NCBI GenBank assembly: GCA_002320035.1
Contig: DCJL01000002.1
Coordinates: 50,838 to 96,365 of the forward strand
DNA: 45,528 nt
Direction of reading: 5' to 3'
Source of the DNA: Clostridiales bacterium UBA1701
GTDB taxonomy: Bacteria > Bacillota > Clostridia > Oscillospirales > Oscillospiraceae
Shown here: positions 1 through 7,392 of the stretch, piece by piece
Layout: every line of letters begins with the position of its first letter
How positions within the stretch are numbered: the stretch's first letter is position 1
Made by a program: the position numbers and the translations under genes
Notes under the pieces: model-generated
Told to the model about the DNA's origin: nothing
Database searches by the model: none
What the model saw: the letters and a program-made list of their open reading frames with translations, nothing else

Positions 1-51
1 TTTTTGCTATGTTTTACATAGCAAAAACTGCGCCTGCTTTATGCAGGCGCA
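1..51 (-). terminator. Displaced groEL terminator plus second hairpin
   Basis: Read on the minus strand, a perfect 9-bp GC-rich stem (arms 29-37 and 43-51, 5-nt loop) is followed by TTTTT (23-27), a standard Rho-independent terminator. The T tract belongs to a second perfect hairpin (arms 1-11 and 17-27). The terminator lies 20 nt after a GroEL-like tail (71-97), so it is most likely the original groEL terminator, now 17.7 kb from the gene because of the inserted element. Confidence 0.75.
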
Positions 52-70
52 GGCCGGATTGAATTTTTAA

Positions 71-97
71 TCAGTACATCCCGCCCTGATGCTCCAT
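71..97 (-). other. Left attachment site: stranded groEL 3' end
   Basis: The minus strand reads Met-Glu-His-Gln-Gly-Gly-Met-Tyr-stop. GGMY-stop is the typical GroEL C-terminus. An in-frame TGA (103-105) lies shortly upstream, so this is only a tail and not a gene. The core AGTACAT-n-CCGCCC (73-86) recurs at 17754-17767, inside the end of the intact groEL, with one mismatch in 14. The two copies face the same way and bracket an integrase-encoding segment, as expected for attL and attR of a tyrosine-recombinase element. The exact crossover is inferred. Confidence 0.75.
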
Positions 98-194
98 GGT
101 TTCTCAAGATGGCATAAAAGTTGATAAAACACATAAAAATGAATTATAAAAAGCATAAATACGGATGAAAAGTTAAAAACGTGAGAAGCGGACC

Positions 195-255
195 TTACGC
201 ATTTCTACGAAAATCTACGGGTCTCTACGGGCAAAATGCGTAAAAACCTGCGTAA
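195..255. repeat. Integrase arm-type repeats, left end
   Basis: TTACGCA (195-201) is followed by three TCTACG units at exact 10-bp spacing (204-209, 214-219, 224-229) and two direct TGCGTAA units 12 bp apart (237-243, 249-255). The same TGCGTAA pair, 11 bp apart, and a TTACGCA occur at the other end of the element (17578-17667). Short direct repeats inside both ends are typical arm-binding sites for Tn916/lambda-type integrases; binding here is inferred. Confidence 0.6.
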
Positions 256-276
256 AACACACTTAATATCAATCCG

Positions 277-1431
277 TCACATACTAAGCGCTTCATGGAA
301 GGCGTGCTCGACGAAATCGTAATCGGAGTGCGTATAAAGCGACATGGTGATCTCCGGATCGCTGTGCCCCATCACATACTGCAAGGACTTGGGGTCAAGC
401 CCGGCTTGCTGCATGTTGGTGCAGAAGGTATGGCGCAATACGTGCGGGGTAACGGTAGGCAGCGTATCTCCGTAGAGTTTTCGATACTTCCTCTGCATCT
501 GACGCATATAGTTCTCCAGATGCATGGCGACCTTCGGCTTCTCATAGGAATCTAGAAAGAGGAATCCTCCGCATCCGTCGATGATCATCTCCACCGAGGG
601 TTTCGGACGTGCCACTATCACACGCCGGAAAGCCTCATATGCTACATCCGACAGGGGAATCGTGCGGATGCCGCTGCTGGATTTCGGTGGGCAAACGAAA
701 TACGGCTGGTCGCCCGTTCTGCAGAGCTGCCTTCTTACATACAGGCGACGCTTGGAGAAATCAACATCCGACAGAGTGATCCCGTAAAGCTCACTGACAC
801 GCAGCCCGGTTTCCAGCAGGATCACAATATCGTCATAATAAATTCCGCTTCCGTAGTCCCGGAGGAATTTCAGATACTTCTTCTGCTGTGCAGGGGTCAG
901 CGCAACACGCTTGGCCTCGTCATCGGGGAGAAGCTCGGAGAGGTTGAAGCGAAATGGATTCTTCCGGATGGCATCGTCGTCCACCGCCATCTCGAAAGCG
1001 GGCTGAAGCACCGATTTATACACGGTGATGGTGTTCCGCTTCAAGCCTTCATCATGCAGCTTCACAAACCACGCCTTTGCGTCGGACTTTTTGATGCTGC
1101 GTATCTTTCTTTGTCCGAAAGCATCGACATGGATCCGTTTGACGACGGTACTGTATGACCTGGCTGTATTTGGCTTGATCGTTCGCTTCATTGCCATATA
1201 CCGATCCACCAGATCGCATACCTTTTCATCTCCTGCGGCAAAGTCGATCCCGTCCGCAATATCCCGTTCGATTTCTTTTTCTTTTTGCCTCAGCACGTCC
1301 AGCGTTTTCGCGTAAACGCTGTGAGTTTTTCCTTTGCTATCTACAAATCTGTAATCGTAGGTGCCGTTCTTCCTTTGGGACTCGCCCTTTTTCAGAATAC
1401 GGCCCTTATTGTCTTTGCGCTTTTCTGACAT
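277..1431 (-). CDS. int: Tn916-type tyrosine recombinase (integrase)
   Basis: Site-specific recombinase that would integrate and excise the surrounding element. Numbered from the first of two adjacent ATGs (1434), the N-terminus resembles the Tn916 Int arm-binding domain (RILKKGESQRKNGTYDYRF, about residues 12-30). A core-binding domain follows (about 75-150) and then the catalytic domain. The expected residues are visible: R212 in ETGLRVSEL, H331 and R334 in HVLRHTF, H357 in MGHSDPEITM and nucleophile Y367 in SLYTH. The full length of about 385 residues is usual for the family. GGAG lies 5 nt before the second ATG, so that start (1431) is preferred. It follows xis on the same strand, and its 3' end faces the attachment core, the common int position. 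Target in this genome: the 3' end of groEL. Confidence 0.95.
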   Translation of the reverse strand: MSEKRKDNKGRILKKGESQRKNGTYDYRFVDSKGKTHSVYAKTLDVLRQKEKEIERDIADGIDFAAGDEKVCDLVDRYMAMKRTIKPNTARSYSTVVKRIHVDAFGQRKIRSIKKSDAKAWFVKLHDEGLKRNTITVYKSVLQPAFEMAVDDDAIRKNPFRFNLSELLPDDEAKRVALTPAQQKKYLKFLRDYGSGIYYDDIVILLETGLRVSELYGITLSDVDFSKRRLYVRRQLCRTGDQPYFVCPPKSSSGIRTIPLSDVAYEAFRRVIVARPKPSVEMIIDGCGGFLFLDSYEKPKVAMHLENYMRQMQRKYRKLYGDTLPTVTPHVLRHTFCTNMQQAGLDPKSLQYVMGHSDPEITMSLYTHSDYDFVEHAFHEALSM

Positions 1432-1450
1432 CATTGCTCCTTTCCGAAAA

Positions 1451-1491
1451 GCGCCTAATGAGTTATAAACGCATTATAACCCATTAGGCGC
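1451..1491. promoter_or_regulatory. Two-part palindrome between xis and int
   Basis: GCGCCTAATG (1451-1460) pairs perfectly with CATTAGGCGC (1482-1491), and inside it GTTATAA (1462-1468) pairs with TTATAAC (1474-1480). The structure fills the xis-int gap. There is no clear T tract, so an operator, a recombinase or Xis site, or an RNA structure tuning int expression all fit better than a plain terminator. A 13-bp copy of one arm, ACTCATTAGGCGC, recurs at the opposite end of the element (17629-17641), which favours a protein-binding site. Confidence 0.5.
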
Positions 1492-1501
1492 TGTATTTCA
1501 A

Positions 1502-1699
1502 TTAGATTGAGTAGGCTTCTGCAAGATACGCATCAAACTGTTTGCGCTTGATCAGACGCTTATTTCCGACAAAAAGGACAAACGGGCATTGATCTCCGTC
1601 GCTCAGTTCGCGCAGTCGGTTGATACCGATGTTGCTGTAGGCTGCCGCTTCTTCCAGAGTAAGGTTTGCCTTTTCCCATACCGGGATCTCACATCTCAT
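1502..1699 (-). CDS. xis: Excisionase (Tn916 Xis-like)
   Basis: Small basic DNA-binding protein of about 65 residues. The N-terminal half (LTLEEAAAYSNIGINRLREL) is a winged-helix/MerR-like helix-turn-helix, and the second half (FVLFVGNKRLIKRKQFDAYL) is the wing and recognition part seen in Tn916 Xis and other excisionases. It would bend the element ends and steer the integrase to excision. The ATG at 1699 is chosen because GAGGGGG lies 7 nt upstream; a TTG at 1705 is possible. It overlaps the end of the relaxase gene by 11 nt and precedes int, so relaxase, xis and int are probably one transcript. Confidence 0.88.
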   Translation of the reverse strand: MRCEIPVWEKANLTLEEAAAYSNIGINRLRELSDGDQCPFVLFVGNKRLIKRKQFDAYLAEAYSI

Positions 1700-2675
1700 T
1701 TGCAAGCCCCCTCTCTCTGTTTGCAGATTTGCCGGTGTACATGGCTATGAGCTCCGGCGGGATCTTTTCCATCTGGCGCTGCAGGTTGTAAAGGTCGGCC
1801 TTGAGCTGAGCCTCGTCCAGCTTTCTGGATTTGACCTTGTCGTTGGCGGCTTTCAGATCAACTTGCAGTTCTTCCTTTTCGCCCTCCAACCTGCTCTTAT
1901 CAGCCTGCAGATCCTTGATGGTTTGCTCATACAGCCGGGCCTTGGTAGAGAAACGGCCATAGTCCGGGATGAAGCTGCGGAGAAGCTTGTCCAGCTCCGC
2001 AGCATTTTTCCTGGCACGGAACGGGTTCGTGTCGGCCAGCAGCTCGTGAATGCGCTTGGCCTGCTTGTTCAGATTGGCAGCCTGCTTGAAGATGCGGGGC
2101 GGAATATGCTCCCGTCCGGTCTTGCTGGCACTCTCGCCACGCTCCAGTTCCGGATACTTGCTGACCATGTGCTTCCAATAGCGATCCTGCCAGGCCGTCA
2201 GCGTCTTCCGGTTGCCCAGGATCAGTTTGGCGGAAAGACGCCCGTCCTGCGTGATCGGGACAAAAGAAACGTGCATATGGGGCGTCTTCTCGTCCATATG
2301 CACGACGGCGGAGATCAGACGATCCTCGCCCAGCTCCTGTTTGAGGAAATCCACGGCATGCTCAAAGAAGCCGCGGATCTCGCTTTTCTTCTTGCCCTTG
2401 AAAAACTCCGGGCTGGCGGTGATCAGCGTCTCCACGATCCTCACGCTGTCGCTGCGAACGCGCGGGCAGTCATATTGCTTGATCAGCGCCTCAGACATGG
2501 CGCGGTATTTGTCCGTAGGCTGGATGATGTGAAAGTTATTCTTGCTGCGGTTCGTATCCACGTCGGGATTGCTGGCGTATTTCTCTTTGGTGCGCTCGTT
2601 GTGGGCCTCAATGTTGCTGATTTCCAGCCCCTTGTATTTGGCAAAGCGCAGGATGGCGAACTGTCCCTTATCCAT
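1689..2675 (-). CDS. mobV: MobV-family relaxase (Mob/Pre)
   Basis: Conjugative relaxase of the pMV158 MobM/Pre class, which nicks oriT and leads the strand into the recipient. About 328 residues. Motif I is visible as HNER..NPDVD (about 25-40); His25 corresponds to the nucleophilic His22 of MobM. The metal-binding motif III is HMDEKTPHMH (126-135). A long charged coiled coil follows (about 230-300). The ATG at 2675 is preferred over an in-frame start 27 nt upstream because AAAGGAGG lies just before it and it overlaps the stop of the preceding gene (TGATG), implying translational coupling. It is shorter than many 400-500 residue MobV proteins, but the N-terminal catalytic domain is whole. A matching oriT motif lies at 9501-9513. 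No mating-channel genes lie within the element, so it would need a helper. Confidence 0.92.
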   Translation of the reverse strand: MDKGQFAILRFAKYKGLEISNIEAHNERTKEKYASNPDVDTNRSKNNFHIIQPTDKYRAMSEALIKQYDCPRVRSDSVRIVETLITASPEFFKGKKKSEIRGFFEHAVDFLKQELGEDRLISAVVHMDEKTPHMHVSFVPITQDGRLSAKLILGNRKTLTAWQDRYWKHMVSKYPELERGESASKTGREHIPPRIFKQAANLNKQAKRIHELLADTNPFRARKNAAELDKLLRSFIPDYGRFSTKARLYEQTIKDLQADKSRLEGEKEELQVDLKAANDKVKSRKLDEAQLKADLYNLQRQMEKIPPELIAMYTGKSANRERGLANEM

Positions 2676-2896
2676 CAGCGCCCCTCCTTTCTCTTCTGCC
2701 ACACAAGGTCATAGCCCAGCACGTCGGCCAGCTCGATGACCTCCCGATAGCGGATGCTCTCCCGCTGGAGCTTGGCCGAGAGGTTGGAAATGCTGTCGCT
2801 CCAACCGTAATCGTCATGCAGGCGGTCGCATACCTCCTGCATGGTAAAGCCTGCGCGCACAATGTACGCCTTGATCTCGTTTCTTGTATTATTCAT
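2675..2896 (-). CDS. Small helix-turn-helix protein upstream of relaxase
   Basis: A 73-residue protein starting MNNTRNEIKAYIVRAG, with GGAGG before the ATG. About residues 8-60 look like a small Cro/XRE-type helix-turn-helix (FTMQEVCDRLHDDYGW..SISNLSAKLQRESI). Its stop overlaps the relaxase start by one base, so the two are translationally coupled. Such short DNA-binding proteins often sit at the head of mobilization operons as repressors or accessory oriT-binding factors. That role is inferred from position and fold only. A longer in-frame start upstream has no ribosome binding site and is rejected. Confidence 0.7.
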   Translation of the reverse strand: MNNTRNEIKAYIVRAGFTMQEVCDRLHDDYGWSDSISNLSAKLQRESIRYREVIELADVLGYDLVWQKRKEGR

Positions 2897-3142
2897 GTTT
2901 GTCCTCCATTCATTTTTATAGATGTATTGTGATGTCCAGGTCATAAACGGCCTGATTGATTTTGCGGATATGCGGGATACTTCGCTGTATGAGAAAGAAG
3001 CCCACAAATCGGCAAATCCTGTTCGCTCCTCCGGGAAGCGTGTTTCGGGAAAGCTTTTCGATCCTTCCGGTAACTTTTTTCCGAAAAAGAAAACAGCCCT
3101 CTCCGGACTGCCAAAACACGCTCCTTATGGTTTTGAAAAAAC

Positions 3143-3176
3143 GCAGCGACTGAAATCATCCGTCCATCCGTACTTG
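3143..3176. repeat. 34-bp inverted repeat, left copy
   Basis: Starts GCAGCGACTGAAATC and ends CCGTACTTG. Its exact reverse complement, all 34 bases, lies at 5274-5307. The pair brackets the primase/helicase module. Function unknown; see findings. Confidence 0.95.
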
Positions 3177-3262
3177 CGTCAGAGGAAGCCGGCTCCATTC
3201 CGTTTCCGGGGTTTGCAAAGCAGCCCCGAAAACTACATATCCGCAGGCTCCCTCTTCCTTTC

Positions 3263-3297
3263 CCCCATCGAACCAACTTCGTTGGGCTTCGATGGGG
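3263..3297. other. Strong hairpin next to replication module
   Basis: CCCCATCGAA (3263-3272) pairs with TTCGATGGGG (3288-3297), and the inner CCAAC pairs with GTTGG around a 3-nt loop. It starts 6 nt beyond the helicase stop codon on the minus strand, but no T tract follows on that strand, so a simple terminator is not convincing. A replication-origin structure or mRNA-stabilising stem is possible. Confidence 0.5.
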
Positions 3298-3303
3298 ACC
3301 CCG

Positions 3304-4590
3304 TTAAAGCAGCGAGTAGATCCCGACATAGCCCCGAACCTGACGGCCATGGGCGTGCACTTTATTGGTGGGCTCCAGGTTGTACTCTGCAGCCAGCGCC
3401 GCCATTTGCAGGCAGAAGCTGCGCGTGGTCAGGGGCTTCTCGGCGTTTTCCTCACACCAGAGCACATACAGCTCATAGAGCCGCTGGGAGCTGATATCCA
3501 GGTCCGCCTTGAAGCCGATGTAGCCCTCGGACTTAAGGAACTCGATCACGTTATTGCTTTCGGTCATGCTCTCCTGCATGTTCTCCCGGCTGCGTGCACT
3601 AATCGTGAACTTATAGTCGTTGGCCTGCAGCCGGTGCAGTCCCTCCAGCGCCCAGAGCAAGATCCCATCGATCTCGCCGCATAGCTTTTCCGAAAGAAAC
3701 GGATCATCTACTCTGTCCTTGGGACGATCCTTCACTGTCAGGATGATCTGCCGGCGGAAGAAGCCGACGCTGCGGTCATAGAGAGATTTCAGTGTTCCGT
3801 TGCCAAAGCCGAGCAGCCGGACGTACATGGTACCCTGGTAGCTCTGCTTTCCCTTCTTCTCCAGATCCATCGGCATTTCTGCCGTGACCAGGGATTTGAT
3901 GATATTGGTCTGGGGCAGCGCTTCCATCTTCATGTCATCGTCCACCAGCAGAAGACCGTATTCCAGATCCGCGCGGGCGAAGGGGCTTGTCTCCACCTTG
4001 GCAATACTGCCGTTGTACATGTTTGTGCCCAACAGCGCGGAGAGCACGATCCCGACACGGGATTTGCCTTCTCCTCCCTTGCCGACCAGCATCAGCATCT
4101 TCTGTGCCTTGGTGCTGGGGATCAAGCAGTAGCCCATGAACTCCTGCAGGGTTAGAATATCCTCCGGGATCAGCAGATCATTGAGAAAAGCGAGCCACTT
4201 TTTCGGGAAAGCTGCTTCCTGATCATAGCGCACCGGCAGCCGGTTCAGGCAAAAATCTTTACTCGTCTCAAAGCGGCCGTCCAGGAACAGTGTGCCGTTA
4301 GCCACATGGATGCGGTCGTGGTAGATCGGGAGGGGCGACGAATAGCAGCAGGCGCGCAGCGTATCCAGCAGGGATGCGATCTTACGGGAGAGTCCGCGGC
4401 GGACGTAGGGCCTAAGCTTTTCAAAGATGGTGTTTTTGATCCAGCCCTCGTCCGTCACCTTGCCGTCCACGGTAAAGAAGATCTCATGGATGCAGAGCAT
4501 CGGATGTTCTCTGCGTAGCTCCTCACAGAACAGCACCTCGTCAATCTTGTCCCCGTCCAGCCAGGACGGGCTTTCAGAAGATGTCGTCAT
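3304..4590 (-). CDS. D5/P4-type replicative helicase (VapE/primase C-terminal family)
   Basis: Superfamily 3-like helicase of the phage/plasmid primase family, 428 residues, expected to unwind DNA at the element's origin. The N-terminal third (about 30-150) resembles the D5_N region. Walker A is GKGGEGKS (170-177), Walker B is LLLVDDD (213-219), and a conserved GFGNGT stretch matches the sensor region. A C-terminal winged-helix part ends the protein. ATG 4590 has GGAGG 9 nt upstream and lies 17 nt inside the end of the CHC2 primase gene, so the two are coupled as a primase-helicase pair. It supports autonomous or post-excision replication of the element. Confidence 0.85.
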   Translation of the reverse strand: MTTSSESPSWLDGDKIDEVLFCEELRREHPMLCIHEIFFTVDGKVTDEGWIKNTIFEKLRPYVRRGLSRKIASLLDTLRACCYSSPLPIYHDRIHVANGTLFLDGRFETSKDFCLNRLPVRYDQEAAFPKKWLAFLNDLLIPEDILTLQEFMGYCLIPSTKAQKMLMLVGKGGEGKSRVGIVLSALLGTNMYNGSIAKVETSPFARADLEYGLLLVDDDMKMEALPQTNIIKSLVTAEMPMDLEKKGKQSYQGTMYVRLLGFGNGTLKSLYDRSVGFFRRQIILTVKDRPKDRVDDPFLSEKLCGEIDGILLWALEGLHRLQANDYKFTISARSRENMQESMTESNNVIEFLKSEGYIGFKADLDISSQRLYELYVLWCEENAEKPLTTRSFCLQMAALAAEYNLEPTNKVHAHGRQVRGYVGIYSLL

Positions 4591-5146
4591 ACACGATCAC
4601 CTCCTTCCGCAGAGCCTCTTCATAGCAGTCCAGCACGCCGTTGGTAAAGTAGGAGATCGCTTCCGCTTTCTCCTGCTCTGTCCCATTGGAAAGCAAATCT
4701 GCCAGACCTACGATAAAATCGTACATCTGGCAGTTCTGTGCGTATTCCGTTGTGATGGGATCGTCCATGCTCTGCGGCGCGGTCTCCCGTTTCTGCCGGT
4801 GCAGCCGGACCTCCAGATCCAGCAGCACATCATGGCGGCGCTTGGCCGGGTCGGGCGGCTTGGGCGGCGAAGGTGCGTCCGGAATGAATTCGCCATCACC
4901 GAAGTCCTCGATCAGCTTCTCCGCCGCTTCTCTGAGCGTCAGCTGGAACAGCTTGGCGGTGAAGTCGATGACGTCCCCGTCCTCTCCGCAGCCGAAGCAA
5001 TGAAACCGATCGTCCAGTTTCATGCTGGGGTTGTGATCGTCATGGAAGGGACATAGGGCCATCCCATAACGGTTTACTGTCAGCCCATAGTGTTCCGCCG
5101 CCTCGCGGGCTGTGACAAGGCTTTTCGCTTTTTCGTAGATTGTCAT
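4574..5146 (-). CDS. CHC2 zinc-finger primase-like protein
   Basis: DnaG-type zinc-binding domain protein of about 190 residues, probably recognising template DNA for primer synthesis together with the downstream helicase. The zinc ligands C32, H35, C50 and C53 are visible in CPFHDDHNPSM and FHCFGCGEDG. The N-terminus resembles DnaG (AREAAEHYGL). There is no TOPRIM catalytic core, so it may only recruit or regulate priming. ATG 5146 is chosen because GAGGAGG lies 7 nt upstream; a TTG two codons earlier is too close to it. First gene of the replication pair. Confidence 0.85.
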   Translation of the reverse strand: MTIYEKAKSLVTAREAAEHYGLTVNRYGMALCPFHDDHNPSMKLDDRFHCFGCGEDGDVIDFTAKLFQLTLREAAEKLIEDFGDGEFIPDAPSPPKPPDPAKRRHDVLLDLEVRLHRQKRETAPQSMDDPITTEYAQNCQMYDFIVGLADLLSNGTEQEKAEAISYFTNGVLDCYEEALRKEVIVYDDIF

Positions 5147-5273
5147 ATGCAATCCTCCTCATGATTGATAGTAGGGACGATTTGTTTGCCCCTCCATGAA
5201 TATTATGAGGAAAAAGCGAAAAAGCAGGCTAATGGCATGACAGGTCAATTTCAAAAAACATGACAGCGGGACA

Positions 5274-5307
5274 CAAGTACGGATGGACGGATGATTTCAG
5301 TCGCTGC
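5274..5307. repeat. 34-bp inverted repeat, right copy
   Basis: Exact reverse complement of 3143-3176. It lies in the 260-base spacer between the primase gene and the ATPase gene, 128 nt upstream of the primase start, so any promoter for the replication pair must lie between or overlap it. Confidence 0.95.
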
Positions 5308-5321
5308 ACTTTTTTGTTCGC

Positions 5322-5374
5322 AAGCTTCTATTCCCCAAATTCAAAAATTATTTGATTTTGGGGAATAGAAGCTT
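5322..5374. repeat. Near-perfect 53-bp palindrome before ATPase gene
   Basis: The 18-bp arms AAGCTTCTATTCCCCAAA (5322-5339) and their exact complement (5357-5374) continue inward, after one mismatch, with TCAAA/TTTGA around a 5-nt loop. A second palindrome with the same CTATTCCCCAAA core surrounds the 3' end of the ATPase gene (6603-6643). Candidate operator, cassette end or cruciform. Confidence 0.9.
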
Positions 5375-5410
5375 TATAATAGGTTCACAATAGGCTTGGG
5401 GGGGATCATG

Positions 5411-6619
5411 ATGAAGCTTATCGAACGCACGTCATATCTGGAAGAAATGAAGGATCTTCTGCAGACGCCGGACATCAAAGTAATCACAGGCGTTCGTCGG
5501 TCAGGCAAATCCAAGTTGCTGGATGCGCTGTCCGCCTGGCTGAAAGCAAATGATCCAGACGCAAACATTATCCACATCAACTATAACCTTACGGAATTTG
5601 AAAGCCTTATGGAGTATCACGCATTGGAGAGCTATGTGGAGGAGCGCTTTCAACCCGGAAAAAACAATTATCTAATGATCGATGAGGTACAAATGTGTCC
5701 CTCCTTTGAGAAGGCGATCAACAGTCTCCATGCAAAAGAGAAGTATGATATCTATGTGACAGGATCAAACGCTTTCCTGCAAAGCAGCGATCTGGCAACA
5801 CTGTTTGTAGGACGTACCTATGAAGTTCATGTTTTCCCGTTTTCCTTCAAGGAGTATTTGTCGTATTTTCCCTCTGAGAACCTTTATGGCAGCCTGACGA
5901 AATACATCACCGATGGCGGTATGGCCGGATCGTATCTCTACAAAAACGATTCGCAGAAATACCGTTATATCAACAGCGAAGTGCTCAATGCCCTGATCGT
6001 CCGTGACATCGTGAAGAAATATCGTCTGAGGAATGAGCCCCTGCTGCATGAACTGATCGACTTTTTGATGGACAACATCGGCAATGTGACCTCAATCCGC
6101 ACTATCACAGATACGCTCTCTTCTAACAAAACAAAGGTCGATCACAAAACCGTCGGGAAGTACATGGATGCCTTGTGCAAAGCCTTTGCGTTCTACCGGA
6201 TTCGGAGATATGATATCCGGGGCAAGCGCTACCTGCGTTCCGAGGATAAGTATTATCTGGCGGATCAGAGCTTCCGCTTTGCCCGGCTGGGCACAAAGAA
6301 CATGGACTACGGGCGGGTTTTGGAGAACATTGTTGCCATTGAACTGCTCCGTCGCGGCTATGAGGTATATGTTGGCGTTCTCTATAATAAGGAGATCGAC
6401 TTCGTTGCCATGAAGCAGGGGGAGAAGCTGTATATCCAGGTCGCAAACGATATCTCCGATCCCAAGACCTTTGAACGGGAGGTCACTCCGCTTTTGAGCA
6501 TCAAGGATGCCTACCCGAAGCTGCTGATTGCTCGAATCTGGCAGCCGGAATACCAGCATGAGGGAATACGGATCATCGACGCCGCAGACTGGCTGAATGA
6601 GACTATTCCCCAAAAATAA
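5411..6619 (+). CDS. AAA-family ATPase with DUF4143 domain
   Basis: ATP-binding protein of about 402 residues in the AAA_14/DUF4143 family, common and often multicopy in gut bacteria and archaea, with no settled function. Walker A is GVRRSGKSKLL (about 27-37) and Walker B is LMIDEVQ (about 88-94). A conserved arginine region, YVTGSNAFL..FVGRTYEV, follows. The C-terminal DUF4143 part includes EIDFVAM and EKLYIQVAN, resembling a PD-(D/E)XK nuclease-like core. ATG 5411 is preferred over 5408 for its distance from the G-rich ribosome binding site. The gene starts 37 nt after one palindrome and its stop lies inside a second one, so gene and repeats form a compact unit. Confidence 0.85.
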   Translation: MKLIERTSYLEEMKDLLQTPDIKVITGVRRSGKSKLLDALSAWLKANDPDANIIHINYNLTEFESLMEYHALESYVEERFQPGKNNYLMIDEVQMCPSFEKAINSLHAKEKYDIYVTGSNAFLQSSDLATLFVGRTYEVHVFPFSFKEYLSYFPSENLYGSLTKYITDGGMAGSYLYKNDSQKYRYINSEVLNALIVRDIVKKYRLRNEPLLHELIDFLMDNIGNVTSIRTITDTLSSNKTKVDHKTVGKYMDALCKAFAFYRIRRYDIRGKRYLRSEDKYYLADQSFRFARLGTKNMDYGRVLENIVAIELLRRGYEVYVGVLYNKEIDFVAMKQGEKLYIQVANDISDPKTFEREVTPLLSIKDAYPKLLIARIWQPEYQHEGIRIIDAADWLNETIPQK

Positions 6620-6643
6620 GTTTCTTTTGAATTTGGGGAATAG
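6603..6643. repeat. Second palindrome, overlapping ATPase stop codon
   Basis: CTATTCCCCAAA (6603-6614) and its complement TTTGGGGAATAG (6632-6643) flank the ATPase stop codon (6617-6619). The right arm and its flank also match the right arm of the upstream palindrome (TTTGGGGAATAGAA). The last residues of the ATPase (TIPQK) are thus encoded by the repeat. Confidence 0.9.
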
Positions 6644-6656
6644 AACAGAATAAAAA

Positions 6657-6698
6657 CCGCGGGTTTGAGCCTTCATAGCAGAAGATTCAAGCCCGCGG
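6657..6698 (+). terminator. Hairpin after ATPase gene, probable terminator
   Basis: CCGCGGGTTTGAG pairs with TTCAAGCCCGCGG, with only wobble or mismatched pairs near the loop side, about 37 nt after the ATPase stop. The following ATTATTTG is T-rich but not a full T tract, so this is a plausible rather than certain terminator. Confidence 0.5.
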
Positions 6699-6801
6699 AT
6701 TATTTGCGAAAAAGTTGCTCCCAGAAAAAACCAAGTCCGTTATTTGGGACACCCTTTATGAGATAATGCTTTTTGCCAGAGAAGAGAAAGGGGGTATTCC
6801 C

Positions 6802-7392
6802 ATGAAGATTGCCGAGCCCAATTTGCTGACACTGGACTATTGGCGTGACGAGGTCTCCTATCAGGGCATCACGCTGCCCTCCGGCTCCATCGGATGTGCG
6901 GCACTGAACATTTCCGATGATGTGATCGAGAAGTTAAAGCAGATCAGCCAGCCGTTACGGGCGGTGATTGAAGCCGTTGGCAAGAAAAAACTCAAGCTGG
7001 AACTGCTCACACCGTGCAGAGAGAGTATCCTGCAAATGCTGGAACTGCTGCAAAAAGAAAATGCGTTCCCACTGCTTGATTATTCGTATTACCTCAAGCG
7101 CATCCCGGAGATCTTCACCGAGGAAAACATGAAAAAAGCGGAGGCCTACGTGAAGCTTGCCGCCATGAATCTGCCCGCCGCTATGAACGATCAACTCAAA
7201 AGCGGACTTGGGCTCACAAAGGTGATCGCGATCTGTGCACAGCTGCCGGATTCTCTTGTCATGTTCAAAGAAGGTCTTCTGCCCTTGGCGAAGGCGCTGC
7301 ATGAAAGCGACCGCGCGCCGGTGGACTATGCCACGGTGTTTGGTGAGTATTTCCCGGAGTCCCCAGAGTTCTCCCTCACTGATCCGGGCTAG
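6802..7392 (+). pseudogene. DUF6076-family protein, N-terminal part cut by in-frame TAG
   Basis: About 196 residues from ATG 6802 (AAAGGGGG upstream) to TAG at 7390. No function is known for the family. The next reading frame (7393-7902) is in the same phase with no bases between, and it carries the cysteine-rich C-terminal part usual for DUF6076 proteins. The two together would make about 365 residues, the length I expect for one protein. The simplest reading is a nonsense mutation in one gene. Alternatives are two coupled polypeptides, since TAG is directly followed by ATG, or readthrough. The gene precedes a sigma-like gene, a pairing that suggests an element-specific regulatory or transfer function. 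Confidence 0.6.

Larger units (their letters stand above)
2897..3303. other. Noncoding spacer with repeat and hairpin, possible origin region
   Basis: About 400 bases without a credible gene, between the helicase end and the mobilization operon. It holds one copy of a 34-bp inverted repeat (3143-3176) and a strong hairpin (3263-3297). It should also contain the mobilization-operon promoter, but I could not pick out a convincing -35/-10 pair. A replication origin next to the primase/helicase module is possible. Confidence 0.4.

Noticed and set aside
3000..3500. 190-codon plus-strand frame over the repeat spacer and helicase end
   Set aside because: Overlaps the helicase gene antisense, no ribosome binding site, no family resemblance.
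5322..6643. Palindrome-bounded ATPase as a classical insertion sequence
   Set aside because: The gene is not a transposase and no target-site duplication was seen; kept as an open question in the findings.
7390..7392. TAG as recoded (pyrrolysine or suppressed) codon
   Set aside because: No supporting tRNA or synthetase in the window and no sequence signal for recoding; a nonsense mutation is simpler.
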